Positions 1 to 8,129 of a stretch of DNA of 45,079 nt are shown in pieces; position 1 is the stretch's first letter; every line of letters begins with the position of its first letter. A program made the translations under genes and the position numbers. The stretch is taken from the NCBI GenBank assembly GCA_017934975.1, contig JAGBIM010000027.1:235572-280650 (forward strand), written 5' to 3'. The notes under the pieces are model-generated. The model searched no databases. It was not told where the DNA came from and saw only the letters and a list, made by a program, of their open reading frames with translations. Source of the DNA: Clostridia bacterium. GTDB lineage: Bacteria > Bacillota > Clostridia > Oscillospirales > UBA644.

Positions 1-118
1 TCCCAACGGCGGTGATCAGTCCCATGAACCCGTTGAACACGAAGGGAACGTAGGAAAAAATGACGGCGATCAGCATCACGGCGGTGATGATCGCTCCGGA
101 AATGGTACGTTTCAGCAT
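1..118 (-). CDS. cdsA: Phosphatidate cytidylyltransferase, N-terminal fragment (runs off the left edge)
   Basis: Only the first 39 codons are in the window. They begin MLKRTISGAIITAVMLIAV and continue into a second hydrophobic stretch, which matches the membrane-embedded start of CdsA. CdsA makes CDP-diacylglycerol from phosphatidic acid and CTP for phospholipid synthesis. The ATG overlaps the end of uppS by 7 nt, so the two are translationally coupled. The order pyrH-frr-uppS-cdsA is the usual Firmicute arrangement and is the main support for the name. The rest of the protein cannot be assessed. Confidence 0.8.
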   Translation of the reverse strand, partial: MLKRTISGAIITAVMLIAVIFSYVPFVFNGFMGLITAVG

Positions 119-855
119 GATTGATCTCCTTTTTCGGGCGCCGCGGCGTTTCCACCGAACTTCCGCGTCCGTTTTTCGTATTCTGCCAGGGCCAGATCCA
201 GACGGGATTCGTCAAAATCGGGCCAGTAGCAGGGATCGGAATAATATTCCGAATAAGAGGTCTGCCAAAGCAAAAAATTGGAAATGCGCATTTCGCCCCC
301 CGTGCGGACCACCAGATCGGGGTCGGGTTGGCCTGCGGTGTAAAGGCGGTCGGCAATATCCTGCTCGGTCAGTTGGGTTTTTCCTTCCGCGATGGCACGG
401 TTGACCGCCTGCACGATGTCTGCCCGTCCGCCGTAGTTCAGTGCCACGTTCATGTGCATCCGAACTTCCTTTTCGTCGGAGAGCCGCTCAATGCGGGCAA
501 CGCCTTTTCGGAAGGAGTCGCTGAATTGGGAAAGATCGCCCAAAAAGCGTACCTGCGTGTGGTGATATACTTCCTTTTCCCCCGATTCCCATCGGCGGTA
601 CATCTTGTCCAGATAGCGGGTAAAAATTTTCATCAGCGCCGCAACCTCTACGGCGGGACGGTTCCAGTTTTCCGTGGAAAAGGCGTAAAAGGTAATGTGG
701 CGGATGCCCTTTTCGTAGCAGAGCTCCACGATCTTTTCCATATTGTCCGCTCCGGCCGTGTGGCCCTGGGGAATGCTGACGCCCCGTTCTTTCGCCCAAC
801 GGCGGTTTCCGTCCATGATAAAGCCGACGTGAATCGGCAAATTCGTCTGATCCAA
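112..855 (-). CDS. uppS: Undecaprenyl diphosphate synthase (cis-prenyltransferase)
   Basis: UppS condenses eight isopentenyl units in cis onto farnesyl diphosphate, giving the C55 carrier lipid for peptidoglycan and teichoic acid synthesis. Family signatures are clear: HVGFIMDGNRRWA at residues 9-21 with the catalytic Asp at 15, FYAFSTENW near 56, and RTGGEMRISNF near 184. An ATG at 930 is in frame, but its first codons lie inside a perfect 12-bp inverted repeat and it lacks a ribosome site. A TTG at 855 has GGAGAG seven bases upstream and gives 247 residues, the normal length, so I use it. The gene lies 93 nt after frr and overlaps cdsA. The TTG start is inferred, not proven. Confidence 0.93.
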   Translation of the reverse strand: MDQTNLPIHVGFIMDGNRRWAKERGVSIPQGHTAGADNMEKIVELCYEKGIRHITFYAFSTENWNRPAVEVAALMKIFTRYLDKMYRRWESGEKEVYHHTQVRFLGDLSQFSDSFRKGVARIERLSDEKEVRMHMNVALNYGGRADIVQAVNRAIAEGKTQLTEQDIADRLYTAGQPDPDLVVRTGGEMRISNFLLWQTSYSEYYSDPCYWPDFDESRLDLALAEYEKRTRKFGGNAAAPEKGDQSC

Positions 856-899
856 AATCGTTCTCTCCAAGGTCTTGTTTTTTATACATAATCGGAACC

Positions 900-930
900 G
901 TTGCCGCAGGGATTTTGCGGCAACGGTCAA
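900..930 (-). repeat. Perfect inverted repeat between frr and uppS
   Basis: The arms are ACCGTTGCCGCA and TGCGGCAACGGT, a perfect 12-bp stem with a 7-nt loop. No T-run follows on either strand, so it is not a standard intrinsic terminator. It probably forms an mRNA processing or stability hairpin between the two genes, and it argues against the upstream ATG of uppS. Confidence 0.75.
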
Positions 931-948
931 GGCTTGTTTTGCTGAATA

Positions 949-1503
949 TTAAACGGTGAGGATTTCTTTTTCCTTTGCGGCACTCATGGCGTCCAGCTCT
1001 TTGCAGAACTTGTCGGTCATGTCCTGAACGTCCTTTTCGGCGTTCTTCAGATCGTCCTCGGTGATCTCGCTCTTCTTCTTCTGAGCCTTAAATACTTCCA
1101 GCGCGTCTCTGCGAATGGAGCGGATGGCAACCTTGGAGGCTTCGCACATCTTACGGATGTCCTTCACGATTTCCTTACGGCGATCTTCTGTGAGAGGGGG
1201 GAATGCAAGGCGGATCATGCGGCCGTCGTTCTGGGGGTTGATGCCCAGATCGGAAACCTGGATGGCCTTCTCGATGGTTTTCAAAAGGGATCCGTCGTAG
1301 GGCTGGATCACCAGAATTTTCCCTTCCTGAACGGAAATGGTGGCAACCTGATTCAGGGGAGTTTTTACGCCCCAGTAGTCCACGAAGATCTTATCCAGAA
1401 CGGACACGTTTGCCGTGGATGCCCGAATGGAGGCAAAGTCGTTCTGCAGAACCTGACGGGTCTTTTCCATCTTGTTGTTGATTTCTTGATATTGGGGTTT
1501 CAT
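949..1503 (-). CDS. frr: Ribosome recycling factor
   Basis: RRF works with EF-G to split post-termination ribosomes in the cytoplasm. The 184-residue length is normal. The start ATG at 1503 has GGAGG eight bases upstream. The long alpha-helical C-terminal half (EDRRKEIVKDIRKMCEASKVAIRSIRR is typical in register) and the central segment VLVIQPYD-like (here ILVIQPYDGSLLKTIEKAI) fit the family. One oddity: the usual RAGRANPSLLD-type segment near residue 30 reads RASTANVSVLDKI, so the second Arg of the motif is replaced. It follows pyrH by 32 nt in the same operon. Confidence 0.95.
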   Translation of the reverse strand: MKPQYQEINNKMEKTRQVLQNDFASIRASTANVSVLDKIFVDYWGVKTPLNQVATISVQEGKILVIQPYDGSLLKTIEKAIQVSDLGINPQNDGRMIRLAFPPLTEDRRKEIVKDIRKMCEASKVAIRSIRRDALEVFKAQKKKSEITEDDLKNAEKDVQDMTDKFCKELDAMSAAKEKEILTV

Positions 1504-1535
1504 GTCGGATACCTCCGTTAAGATATTGAAAAATT

Positions 1536-2243
1536 TTATACGTTGATCACGGTTCCCACGTTTTTGCCGCACAGCGCGTCGGCGATGGTCTCACCCTTGC
1601 CGAGGCTGAAGAGCAGAACGGGCATATTCTTTTCCATGCACAGGGAGGCGGCGGTCAGATCAATGACGCCTAACTTCTTGTCAAGAATCTCGGAATAGGT
1701 GATGGAATCGAACTTCTTTGCATCGGGGAATTTGCGGGGATCTTTGTCGTAAACGCCGTCCACGGCTTTCGCCATCAGAGCAATATCCGCGCCGATTTCA
1801 ATGGCACGCAGTGCTGCGGCAGTGTCTGTGGTGAAGAAGGGACAGCCCGTTCCTCCGCCGAAAATGACGATCTTGCCTTCGTTGAGATATTTGTCTGCCA
1901 GATCCTTCGTATAGGTCTCGCAGACCTGCGGCATGGCAACGGCGGAAAGAACCTTTGCTTCTGCACCCAAGGAACGGAAGAACTCCGACAGAGCGATGGC
2001 GTTCATATTGGTTGCAAGCATTCCCATCTGGTCAGCCTTGACGGGGTCCATATCGGAGCCCTGACGGCCTCTCCAGAAATTGCCCGCGCCGCACACGATG
2101 GCGATCTGGGCGCCGCATTCCAGGCTCTTGACGATGTTGCGGCAAACTTCCGTTGCGGTTTCAAAATCAATGCCGTGGCCCAAATTCCCGGAGAGCGCCT
2201 CTCCGCTGAGTTTGACCAGGGCGCGTTTGTACTTACATTCCAT
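1536..2243 (-). CDS. pyrH: Uridylate kinase (UMP kinase)
   Basis: PyrH phosphorylates UMP to UDP with ATP in pyrimidine nucleotide synthesis and acts as a cytosolic hexamer of the amino-acid-kinase fold. Visible motifs are KLSGEALSG (11-19), GAGNFWRG (52-59), the DQMGMLATNMN segment (71-81), FGGGTGCPFFTTDTAA (128-143) and KAVDGVYDKDP (159-169). The start ATG at 2243 has GGGAGG six bases upstream and gives 235 residues, normal for the family. It is the first gene of the pyrH-frr-uppS-cdsA unit seen here and has a good promoter just upstream. The rpsB-tsf pair that often precedes pyrH is absent; tmcAL is there instead. Confidence 0.96.
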   Translation of the reverse strand: MECKYKRALVKLSGEALSGNLGHGIDFETATEVCRNIVKSLECGAQIAIVCGAGNFWRGRQGSDMDPVKADQMGMLATNMNAIALSEFFRSLGAEAKVLSAVAMPQVCETYTKDLADKYLNEGKIVIFGGGTGCPFFTTDTAAALRAIEIGADIALMAKAVDGVYDKDPRKFPDAKKFDSITYSEILDKKLGVIDLTAASLCMEKNMPVLLFSLGKGETIADALCGKNVGTVINV

Positions 2244-2286
2244 AGAAATCCTCCCGAAGACCGTGTCGGTATTTTCATCTTTTATA

Positions 2287-2315
2287 ATTTTACTATAAAA
2301 TATGCGATTTGTAAA
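2287..2315 (-). promoter_or_regulatory. Promoter of the pyrH operon
   Basis: On the minus strand, TTTACA and TAAAAT are separated by 17 bp, about 45 nt before the pyrH start codon. This fits a vegetative sigma-A promoter. It lies between the tmcAL stop (2350) and pyrH, so pyrH can be transcribed independently of tmcAL. Confidence 0.75.
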
Positions 2316-2349
2316 GAGAGTTACGGAAAAAAAAATATTTTTTTCGAAT

Positions 2350-3510
2350 TTATTTCCCGAATTGCGGAATTTTTCGTGCCGATTCCAGAAAATCCCACCG
2401 TTTCGGCCCTGCTTTGGGAAGGGAAAGGGCAAAAATCTCGTCCGCATTCAGTTGCAGGTCTACCATTTCCCGTGTGGCGGGGTCGGTGTGCATCTGCGGC
2501 GTCAGCCCCGAGCAGATGGGAAGGGTTGCTTTCCCCTTTGCCTGTCGCAGAATCTCCTGCCCCCGATCGTTGAAGGCAAGCACGCGCAGATAGGATAACT
2601 TCGGGAGGTTTTTGGGAATTTTCAAATAGCCGCAAAGCACCGCCCTGCGCACTGCGGAATGGGGAAACCGCTTGGTCTTGACCCGATCGTAAAGATCCGC
2701 AAGATCTTTTGCCTCGGAGGCGTTGCAAATGCGCTCTGCCAAACCTTCCCGCATCCCGTAAAATCCTTTCAGCTCTTCCGCCGATGCGGTGCGGTAATAG
2801 GCCAGAATTCCCCGCTCCAAACGAGTCAGATCCGCCAATGGGGCGTTTTTCAGGTGTTCAAAAGCCAAATCGGGTAAGGAATCTTTCCAAGCCTCGCCCT
2901 TTTGAATTCGTTTCCGAATCGAACTTGCGCTTTCAAAGCCTTCGCCGCCGTCTCCGTAATAAGAGCCCTTCCGTTGGATGGCTACCAGCGGTGTGGAAGA
3001 GGAGGCTTCCTTCAGCGCTTTCCGATAGGCAAGGGCAAGCACGTCGTTGGGCTCTTCGCTCCAGGCTCCGCCCAGTTCCCGTACGGCCTCTTTGCAGGCG
3101 GCGGGGTAGGAGAGCCCTCGGCGGATTTTTTCTCGGATCAAGCCCTTTTCTTCCGCAAGACAAAGGGCTTCGTACTGCTTTCGGTTGCTTTCGTCTCCGC
3201 TTTCGCAACCGCAACAAAGGGCGTCGATTACGCCGAGGCTCGTCAGAATTTCCACGCCGCCCCGTGCAAAGTCCTCCGCCGAGGCGACCGCGTAGGGGAG
3301 AGGCAGCTCGATCACCAGATCCACGCCTCCCGCCACGGCGGCTGCGGCCCTGCGGTATTTGTCGGTGAAGGCCACGTCGGCGCGCTGGACGAAGTTTCCG
3401 CTCATGGCCGCCACGACTCCTTCGTATCCCGCCTCTCGCAGGATTTCGGTCTGATACCGATGTCCCTTATGGAAGGGATTGTATTCCGCCACGATCCCCG
3501 CGATTTTCAT
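2350..3510 (-). CDS. tmcAL: tRNA(Met) cytidine acetate ligase (YlbM/TmcAL family)
   Basis: TmcAL activates acetate with ATP and acetylates the wobble cytidine (C34) of elongator tRNA-Met. The nucleotidyltransferase-fold N-terminus is clear: GIVAEYNPFHKGH at 5-17 holds the HxGH signature, followed by AMSGNFVQR at 35-43 and the KYRRAAAAV segment. The 386-residue length is normal for the family. The start ATG at 3510 is preceded by GAGGGGG. It is divergent from ackA, which makes acetyl phosphate and acetate. These genes are often neighbours in Clostridia, and the shared substrate makes the pairing sensible. Confidence 0.9.
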   Translation of the reverse strand: MKIAGIVAEYNPFHKGHRYQTEILREAGYEGVVAAMSGNFVQRADVAFTDKYRRAAAAVAGGVDLVIELPLPYAVASAEDFARGGVEILTSLGVIDALCCGCESGDESNRKQYEALCLAEEKGLIREKIRRGLSYPAACKEAVRELGGAWSEEPNDVLALAYRKALKEASSSTPLVAIQRKGSYYGDGGEGFESASSIRKRIQKGEAWKDSLPDLAFEHLKNAPLADLTRLERGILAYYRTASAEELKGFYGMREGLAERICNASEAKDLADLYDRVKTKRFPHSAVRRAVLCGYLKIPKNLPKLSYLRVLAFNDRGQEILRQAKGKATLPICSGLTPQMHTDPATREMVDLQLNADEIFALSLPKAGPKRWDFLESARKIPQFGK

Positions 3511-3548
3511 GAAAAGCCCCCTCGTTTCCGAAAAAAATGTAAAATCTA

Positions 3549-3577
3549 TTGCAATTTTCTCAAAAAAGGATTATAAT
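3549..3577 (+). promoter_or_regulatory. Promoter of ackA
   Basis: TTGCAA and TATAAT with a 17-bp spacer, 63 nt before the ackA start codon. A good sigma-A match with no rival nearby. Confidence 0.8.
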
Positions 3578-3640
3578 GTAGTCCGTGTAATCATTATACT
3601 ACAGTTTATAAAAAAAATCAAGATAGAAAGGCGAAGAATT

Positions 3641-4876
3641 ATGAAAGTTTTGGTAATTAACGCGGGAAGCTCTTCTCTGAAGTATCAGCTTTTCGACATG
3701 GACAAAGAAGAAGTCCTCGCAAAAGGAAACTGCGACCGCATCGGCATCGACGGCGTTTTTTCCTATAAAGCAGCCTCGAAGGGAATTGCGCTCGAATACG
3801 ATTTTGCGTTCCCCAATCATACCGTTGCCGCCAACAAAGTGCTTGAGACCCTTGCCGACCCCGAGGTCGGTGTGATTTCCGATATTTCCGAAATCGGCGC
3901 CGCCGGTCACCGTATCGTTCACGGCGGAAGCTTCTTCATGGAAGCCACCCTCGTGGACAGTGACGAGGTTATTGAGAAGATCGAAGCCTGCAAGACCCTC
4001 GCGCCTCTTCACGCAATGCCCAACGCCGCCGGCATCCGTGCCTGCCGCGAAGCCATGCCCAACATTCCCCACGTGGCCGTGTTTGATACTGCTTTCCATT
4101 CCACCATGCCCGACGTGGCCAAGACCTACGCTCTGCCCCGTGATCTGTGTGAAAAGTACAGCATCAAGCGTTACGGTGCACACGGCACTTCTCACAAGTA
4201 CGTATCTCAGAAGACTGCGGAATTCTTGGGTAAGAAGCCCGAAGATCTGAAGATGGTTACCCTTCACTTGGGAAACGGTTCCTCCATTACCGCAATCGAT
4301 AAGGGCCGTTGCGTGGATACCTCCATGGGCTTGACTCCCCTTGCCGGACCTCTGATGGGCACCCGTTGCGGCTCCATCGACCCTGCCATCGTTCCCCTTC
4401 TGCTGGATAACGAGCTGGTTCAGGACAAGGAGACCGGCGAAATGCGGAAGATGAGCGGTTCCGAGCTGAACGCTCTGATGAATAAGAAATCCGGTGTTTA
4501 CGCCGTTTCCGGCGGATACAGCGACTTCCGCGATCTGGAATCCAACGCGGACAAGGGCGACGAGAAGAGCGCTTTGGCTCTGGATATGTTCGCCTATCAG
4601 TGCAAACAGATCATGGCCGGCTATATTGCCATTCTCGGCGGCGTGGATTGTATCGTCTTCACCGCAGGAATCGGAGAAAACGGTCCCCGTACCCGTTCCA
4701 AGATCTGCAAAGGTCTGCTGGAGCCCCTCGGCATCGAACTGGACGAGGTAGCCAACGATTGTAAGGGCGTCGCCCGTGACGTGACCGGCAAGAACTCCAA
4801 GGTCAAGGTTCTGGTCATTCCCACCAACGAGGAACTGATGATCGCCAAGGAAACTCTGGCCGTTGCCGCTCTTTAA
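3641..4876 (+). CDS. ackA: Acetate kinase
   Basis: AckA converts acetyl phosphate and ADP to acetate and ATP, the main substrate-level ATP step of many anaerobes. All family motifs are present in order: NAGSSSLKY at 7-15, GHRIVHGG, DTAFH, RYGAHGTSHKYV, HLGNGSS, MGLTPLAGPLMGTR, FTAGIGENGP and IPTNEE. The product is 411 residues. In the GTRSGDIDP motif the sequence reads GTRCGSIDP, a mild variation. The ATG at 3641 follows AAAGG. It has its own promoter and a strong terminator, so it is monocistronic. No pta gene is in the window. Confidence 0.97.
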   Translation: MKVLVINAGSSSLKYQLFDMDKEEVLAKGNCDRIGIDGVFSYKAASKGIALEYDFAFPNHTVAANKVLETLADPEVGVISDISEIGAAGHRIVHGGSFFMEATLVDSDEVIEKIEACKTLAPLHAMPNAAGIRACREAMPNIPHVAVFDTAFHSTMPDVAKTYALPRDLCEKYSIKRYGAHGTSHKYVSQKTAEFLGKKPEDLKMVTLHLGNGSSITAIDKGRCVDTSMGLTPLAGPLMGTRCGSIDPAIVPLLLDNELVQDKETGEMRKMSGSELNALMNKKSGVYAVSGGYSDFRDLESNADKGDEKSALALDMFAYQCKQIMAGYIAILGGVDCIVFTAGIGENGPRTRSKICKGLLEPLGIELDEVANDCKGVARDVTGKNSKVKVLVIPTNEELMIAKETLAVAAL

Positions 4877-4889
4877 TTTGTAAAATCAT

Positions 4890-4925
4890 AAAAATCCGCA
4901 GGACGAAGGTTCTGCGGATTTTTTG
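4890..4925 (+). terminator. Intrinsic terminator after ackA
   Basis: Stem AAATCCGCAG/CTGCGGATTT with a 10-nt loop, followed by a run of T, 14 nt after the ackA stop. Confidence 0.9.
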
Positions 4926-4981
4926 CATATTTTCCTCTTCCGAGTAAAAAATAAAAGAATAAAACGAAGGGGGATTTTTTT

Positions 4982-5623
4982 GTGATCGTTGCCTTGATTC
5001 GTACCGTAATTCTTTATCTTCTCACGGTTCTGGCTCTGCGTTGTATGGGAAAACGCCAGCTGGGAGAATTGGAGCCCACGGAGCTGGTAATAACGCTCCT
5101 GATCTCCGATCTTGCCACGTTGAGCATGCAGGATCTGGAAATGCCTCTTTTGTACAGTATCGTCCCCATGGTGACCCTCGTGGTGCTTGAGATCCTTTTT
5201 TCGGTTCTGGCCTTGAAGGTTCCGTGGATCAATCGGTTGTTGAGCGGCCGTTACGCGGTGCTGATCGACGACGGGCGGCTGGACCAACGGGAAATGCGGC
5301 GGTCCCAGATGTCGGTGGGCGAATTGATGGAGGAATTGCGTCAGAAGGGAATTATGGCTTTGGAAGACGTCAAATATTGCGTTTTGGAAACCGACGGAAA
5401 AATCAGCGTGATTCCCAAAAAGGACGCCACTCAGCCCGCCCTTCCGTTAATTTTGATCTCCGACGGCGTGGCGGTGAAGGAGAACCTTCAGCGGAGAGGG
5501 CTTTCTCTGTCCGATCTGCGAAAAATCGTGAAAAAGCAAGGCGCAGACTCTTTTGAGGGCATCTTTTTACTCTATGAGATCTCCGGGGCATATACCTGTA
5601 TTTTCAAGGAGGTGACGCCGTGA
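4982..5623 (+). CDS. DUF421 family membrane protein (YetF/YrbG-like)
   Basis: A 213-residue protein with hydrophobic segments at about 5-20, 30-48 and 55-78, then a soluble alpha/beta domain. The patterns RCMGKRQLGELEPTELV near 20-36 and GRYAVLIDDGRL near 89-100 are characteristic of the DUF421 family (B. subtilis YetF, YdfS, YrbG). No biochemical activity is firmly assigned; links with spore or membrane stress are suggested for relatives. The GTG start at 4982 follows GGGGG. It overlaps the next gene by 4 nt (GTGA), a pairing seen widely in Firmicutes. Confidence 0.85.
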   Translation: MIVALIRTVILYLLTVLALRCMGKRQLGELEPTELVITLLISDLATLSMQDLEMPLLYSIVPMVTLVVLEILFSVLALKVPWINRLLSGRYAVLIDDGRLDQREMRRSQMSVGELMEELRQKGIMALEDVKYCVLETDGKISVIPKKDATQPALPLILISDGVAVKENLQRRGLSLSDLRKIVKKQGADSFEGIFLLYEISGAYTCIFKEVTP

Positions 5624-6003
5624 AAACGCGGTTGATTTGGACGGCTTGCGCGGCGTTGGTCCTTCTTGTTTTCGTGATTTCATCCCAGCTTTTTTTGGAG
5701 CGCGTTGCGACAAATCTTGTGGACTCTGCCGAGGAGATCTGCGGACTTCTGGCCACGGAAAGCACGGAAGAAGGGGAGAGGAAGCTGGAGGATCTGCTCC
5801 GTCGGTTTCGCAACGATAAATGGGTGTTTTTCATTTTTGTCAACGACGTTCGGGTTTACGAGTTGAACCGATCCCTGACCCGTGCTCAAGCCTTGGCGGA
5901 AGAAGGGGAATGGTCTCCTTCGCTGGAGGCGCTGTCCGATTTCGTTTCGGTTCTGCGGGAGATTGCGCAAACCCATCGTCCCAATCTGACGAACATTTTC
6001 TAA
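5620..6003 (+). CDS. DUF4363 family protein, partner of DUF421
   Basis: A 127-residue protein with one N-terminal membrane anchor (about residues 5-25) and an alpha-helical extracytoplasmic domain. It ends HRPNLTNIF, like the conserved C-terminus of DUF4363 proteins. Genes of this family usually sit directly behind DUF421, as here, with a 4-nt overlap and GTG start. The two products are probably co-translated and may form a complex; function unknown. Confidence 0.75.
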   Translation: MKTRLIWTACAALVLLVFVISSQLFLERVATNLVDSAEEICGLLATESTEEGERKLEDLLRRFRNDKWVFFIFVNDVRVYELNRSLTRAQALAEEGEWSPSLEALSDFVSVLREIAQTHRPNLTNIF

Positions 6004-6030
6004 AATTCACGAATCCTTTGCAAATCCGCC

Positions 6031-6059
6031 TTGACAAGCCGAGGAAAATATTGTATAAT
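6031..6059 (+). promoter_or_regulatory. Perfect-consensus promoter of galK
   Basis: TTGACA, a 17-bp spacer, then TATAAT: an exact sigma-A consensus, 37 nt before the galK start. No obvious operator (inverted repeat or cre-like box) is seen around it. Confidence 0.92.
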
Positions 6060-6096
6060 ATATCATATATTGCTCTTTGAAAGGAAGTACCATACC

Positions 6097-7278
6097 GTGA
6101 AAAACGAAATGATGTCTCGCTTTCTTGATATCTACGGAGGAGACGCCTCCGACGTGCGTATGTTCGTATCCCCCGGCCGTGTCAACATGATCGGCGAACA
6201 CACCGACTACAACGGCGGTTTCGTGTTCCCCGCAGCCCTCGAACACGCTTCTCATATTCTGGTTCGCAAGACCGACAGCGGAAAGATCCGCCTTGCCGCT
6301 ACCGACCTGCCCGATCGGGTTGAGTTGGATATCAACAACCTTGGCGCGTACAAGGATCTGCGTTGGGGCAATTATCAGGCCGGCGTTGCCTACGTTCTGC
6401 AGAACCACGGCTACGAAATCTGCTCCTGCGATATTCTTTACCACGATACCGTTCCCCTCGGCGCAGGCCTTTCTTCTTCTGCCGCCATCGAAGTGGTTAT
6501 GGCTCTGACCCTTGCCACCTTCTCCAACGAAGCCAAGGGCATCACCGCTCCCGTGGATATGATCGAAATGGCCAAACTGTCTCAGGAGGCCGAAATCATC
6601 TATTGCGGCGTGAACTGCGGTATTATGGACCAGTTCGCCAGCGCCATGGGCAAAAAGGACAACGCCATTTTCCTCGATTGCAAAACTCTGGAATTCCAAT
6701 ACGTTCCTTTGGTTCTGAACGGCTACAAGATCATCGTCGGAAATACCAAGAAAAAGCGCGGTCTTGCCGATTCCAAGTACAACGAACGCCGTGCGGAATG
6801 TGAATCTGCTCTTAAGCAGCTGCAGATCGCTTATCCCGAAGCGGATTGTCTGCGCGCCATTTCCGTGGAACAGTTTGAGGAATCCAAGCATCTGATCACC
6901 AACGAAGTGGAACGCCGCCGTGCGGAACACGTGGTGTACGAATGCGATCGCGTTCTCAAGTCCATTGACGCACTGACTGCCGGCGATCTTCCCGCTTTCG
7001 GCCGTTTGATGACCGCTTCCCACATCTCCCTGCGGGATCTGTACGAAGTGACCGGTCTGAATCTGGACGTAATGGTGGAGGAATCCCTGAAGATCGAGGG
7101 TTGTATCGGTTCCCGTATGACCGGTGCCGGCTTCGGCGGTTGCACCGTCAGCATCGTTGCGGACGACGCCGTGGAGACCTTCATTCAAGAGGTAAGCAAA
7201 AATTATAAGGAACGCACGGGCTTCGACGGCGAGTTCTATATCTCTTCTGCCTGCGACGGCGGCCACGAGGTCAAATAA
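6097..7278 (+). CDS. galK: Galactokinase
   Basis: GalK phosphorylates alpha-D-galactose at C1 with ATP, the entry step of the Leloir pathway. As a GHMP kinase it shows the galactokinase signature PGRVNMIGEHTDYNGG at 26-41, the ATP loop GAGLSSSAA at 122-130, the catalytic Asp in CGIMDQF near 178, and SRMTGAGFGGCTVS near the C-terminus. I place the start at GTG 6097 (393 residues), which has AGGAAG upstream; an ATG at 6109 is a possible alternative. No galT or galE is nearby, so it stands alone under its own very strong promoter. Confidence 0.94.
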   Translation: MKNEMMSRFLDIYGGDASDVRMFVSPGRVNMIGEHTDYNGGFVFPAALEHASHILVRKTDSGKIRLAATDLPDRVELDINNLGAYKDLRWGNYQAGVAYVLQNHGYEICSCDILYHDTVPLGAGLSSSAAIEVVMALTLATFSNEAKGITAPVDMIEMAKLSQEAEIIYCGVNCGIMDQFASAMGKKDNAIFLDCKTLEFQYVPLVLNGYKIIVGNTKKKRGLADSKYNERRAECESALKQLQIAYPEADCLRAISVEQFEESKHLITNEVERRRAEHVVYECDRVLKSIDALTAGDLPAFGRLMTASHISLRDLYEVTGLNLDVMVEESLKIEGCIGSRMTGAGFGGCTVSIVADDAVETFIQEVSKNYKERTGFDGEFYISSACDGGHEVK

Positions 7279-7296
7279 AGTTTTCAAATTACCTAC

Positions 7297-7324
7297 TTGA
7301 CAATCTGAAAATTTGTGGTATAAT
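7297..7324 (+). promoter_or_regulatory. Promoter of the DUF177-rpmF operon
   Basis: TTGACA and TATAAT with a 16-bp spacer, 42 nt before the DUF177 start codon. Confidence 0.88.
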
Positions 7325-7366
7325 ATATAAGTATGCATTCTGCTTTGACCATGGAGAGGAGTTTCT

Positions 7367-7795
7367 ATGCGGTATTTGGATATCAACGATTTCAGCCGCA
7401 GAGACGGCGATACGCTGCTGATTGACGAGGCGGTGGATCTGTCCGCAACGGAGCCCGCTTTTTCGGAAGTGCGCGTCGTGGGAAAACTTCGCAACGTGGT
7501 CGGCGTGATGACGCTTCGCGTCACCGTCTTTGGTACTTACGTCGGTACTTGTGACCGTTGCCTGGAAGAAGCCGTGATTCCCCTTCAGTCTGAGCTGAAG
7601 ACGGTGGTCACTCTTTCCGCTTCCGAGGACGAATCGGTCTACGTGGAAAACGGACGGATCGACCTGGAACTGACCGCTTACGACGCTTTGGTTCTGGAAG
7701 TCCCCCTTCAGATTCTCTGTCGGGAAGACTGCCGCGGCCTTTGCCCGTCCTGCGGAAAGAATCTCAACGACGGCGACTGCGAATGCAACAACTGA
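7367..7795 (+). CDS. DUF177 (YceD-type) protein
   Basis: A 142-residue member of the DUF177/YceD family, linked in other bacteria with 23S rRNA accumulation and almost always encoded before rpmF, as here. Four to six Cys form possible metal sites: CDRC near 61-64, and CREDCRGLCPSCGKNLNDGDC in the C-terminal third. The ATG at 7367 follows GGAGAGGAG. It is 38 nt ahead of rpmF and shares its promoter. Confidence 0.88.
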   Translation: MRYLDINDFSRRDGDTLLIDEAVDLSATEPAFSEVRVVGKLRNVVGVMTLRVTVFGTYVGTCDRCLEEAVIPLQSELKTVVTLSASEDESVYVENGRIDLELTAYDALVLEVPLQILCREDCRGLCPSCGKNLNDGDCECNN

Positions 7796-7833
7796 GTTTT
7801 TAATTTGATTTCGGAAATAGGAGGTGTCCACCG

Positions 7834-8028
7834 ATGATCGCACCCAAGAAAAAGGTCTCGAAACAGAGAAAGCATAAGAGACGTTCCAGCGTTTGGAAGC
7901 TCGAAATGCCCGGCATGGTTAAGTGCCCCAACTGCGGCGAATACGTTCTTTCTCACCGTGTTTGCAAAGCTTGCGGCTACTATGACGGTAAGCAGGTTCT
8001 GAAAATGAACAACGAAGAGGCGAAGTAA
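7834..8028 (+). CDS. rpmF: 50S ribosomal protein L32 (zinc-ribbon form)
   Basis: A 64-residue basic protein with the L32 start [15 protein letters not shown] and two CxxC pairs (CPNCG at 31-35, CKACG at 44-48) that bind zinc. It is part of the large ribosomal subunit. The strong AGGAGGT site lies just upstream. The zinc-containing (C+) form is present; no C- paralogue is in the window. Confidence 0.96.
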   Translation: MIAPKKKVSKQRKHKRRSSVWKLEMPGMVKCPNCGEYVLSHRVCKACGYYDGKQVLKMNNEEAK

Positions 8029-8048
8029 TTTCACCTCAATCAACTCGA

Positions 8049-8106
8049 GGGGGAAACATCGGTTCTTCAAAAGAGGGGAACGGTGTTTCTCCGTCGTTTT
8101 GTACCT
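8049..8106 (+). terminator. Long hairpin after rpmF, probable weak terminator
   Basis: GGGGAAACATCG pairs with CGGTGTTTCTCC (G-T wobbles allowed), giving a stem of about 15 bp at 8049-8092 followed by the short T-run CGTTTTG. It lies between rpmF and the histidine phosphatase gene. The T-run is weak, so partial read-through is likely. Confidence 0.5.
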
Positions 8107-8129
8107 AAAAACGGAAAGGATGACGGTTT

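Noticed and set aside
6007..7524. A 505-residue minus-strand frame across galK and the DUF177 gene start
   Set aside because: Shadow; it runs through two perfect promoters and has no ribosome site.
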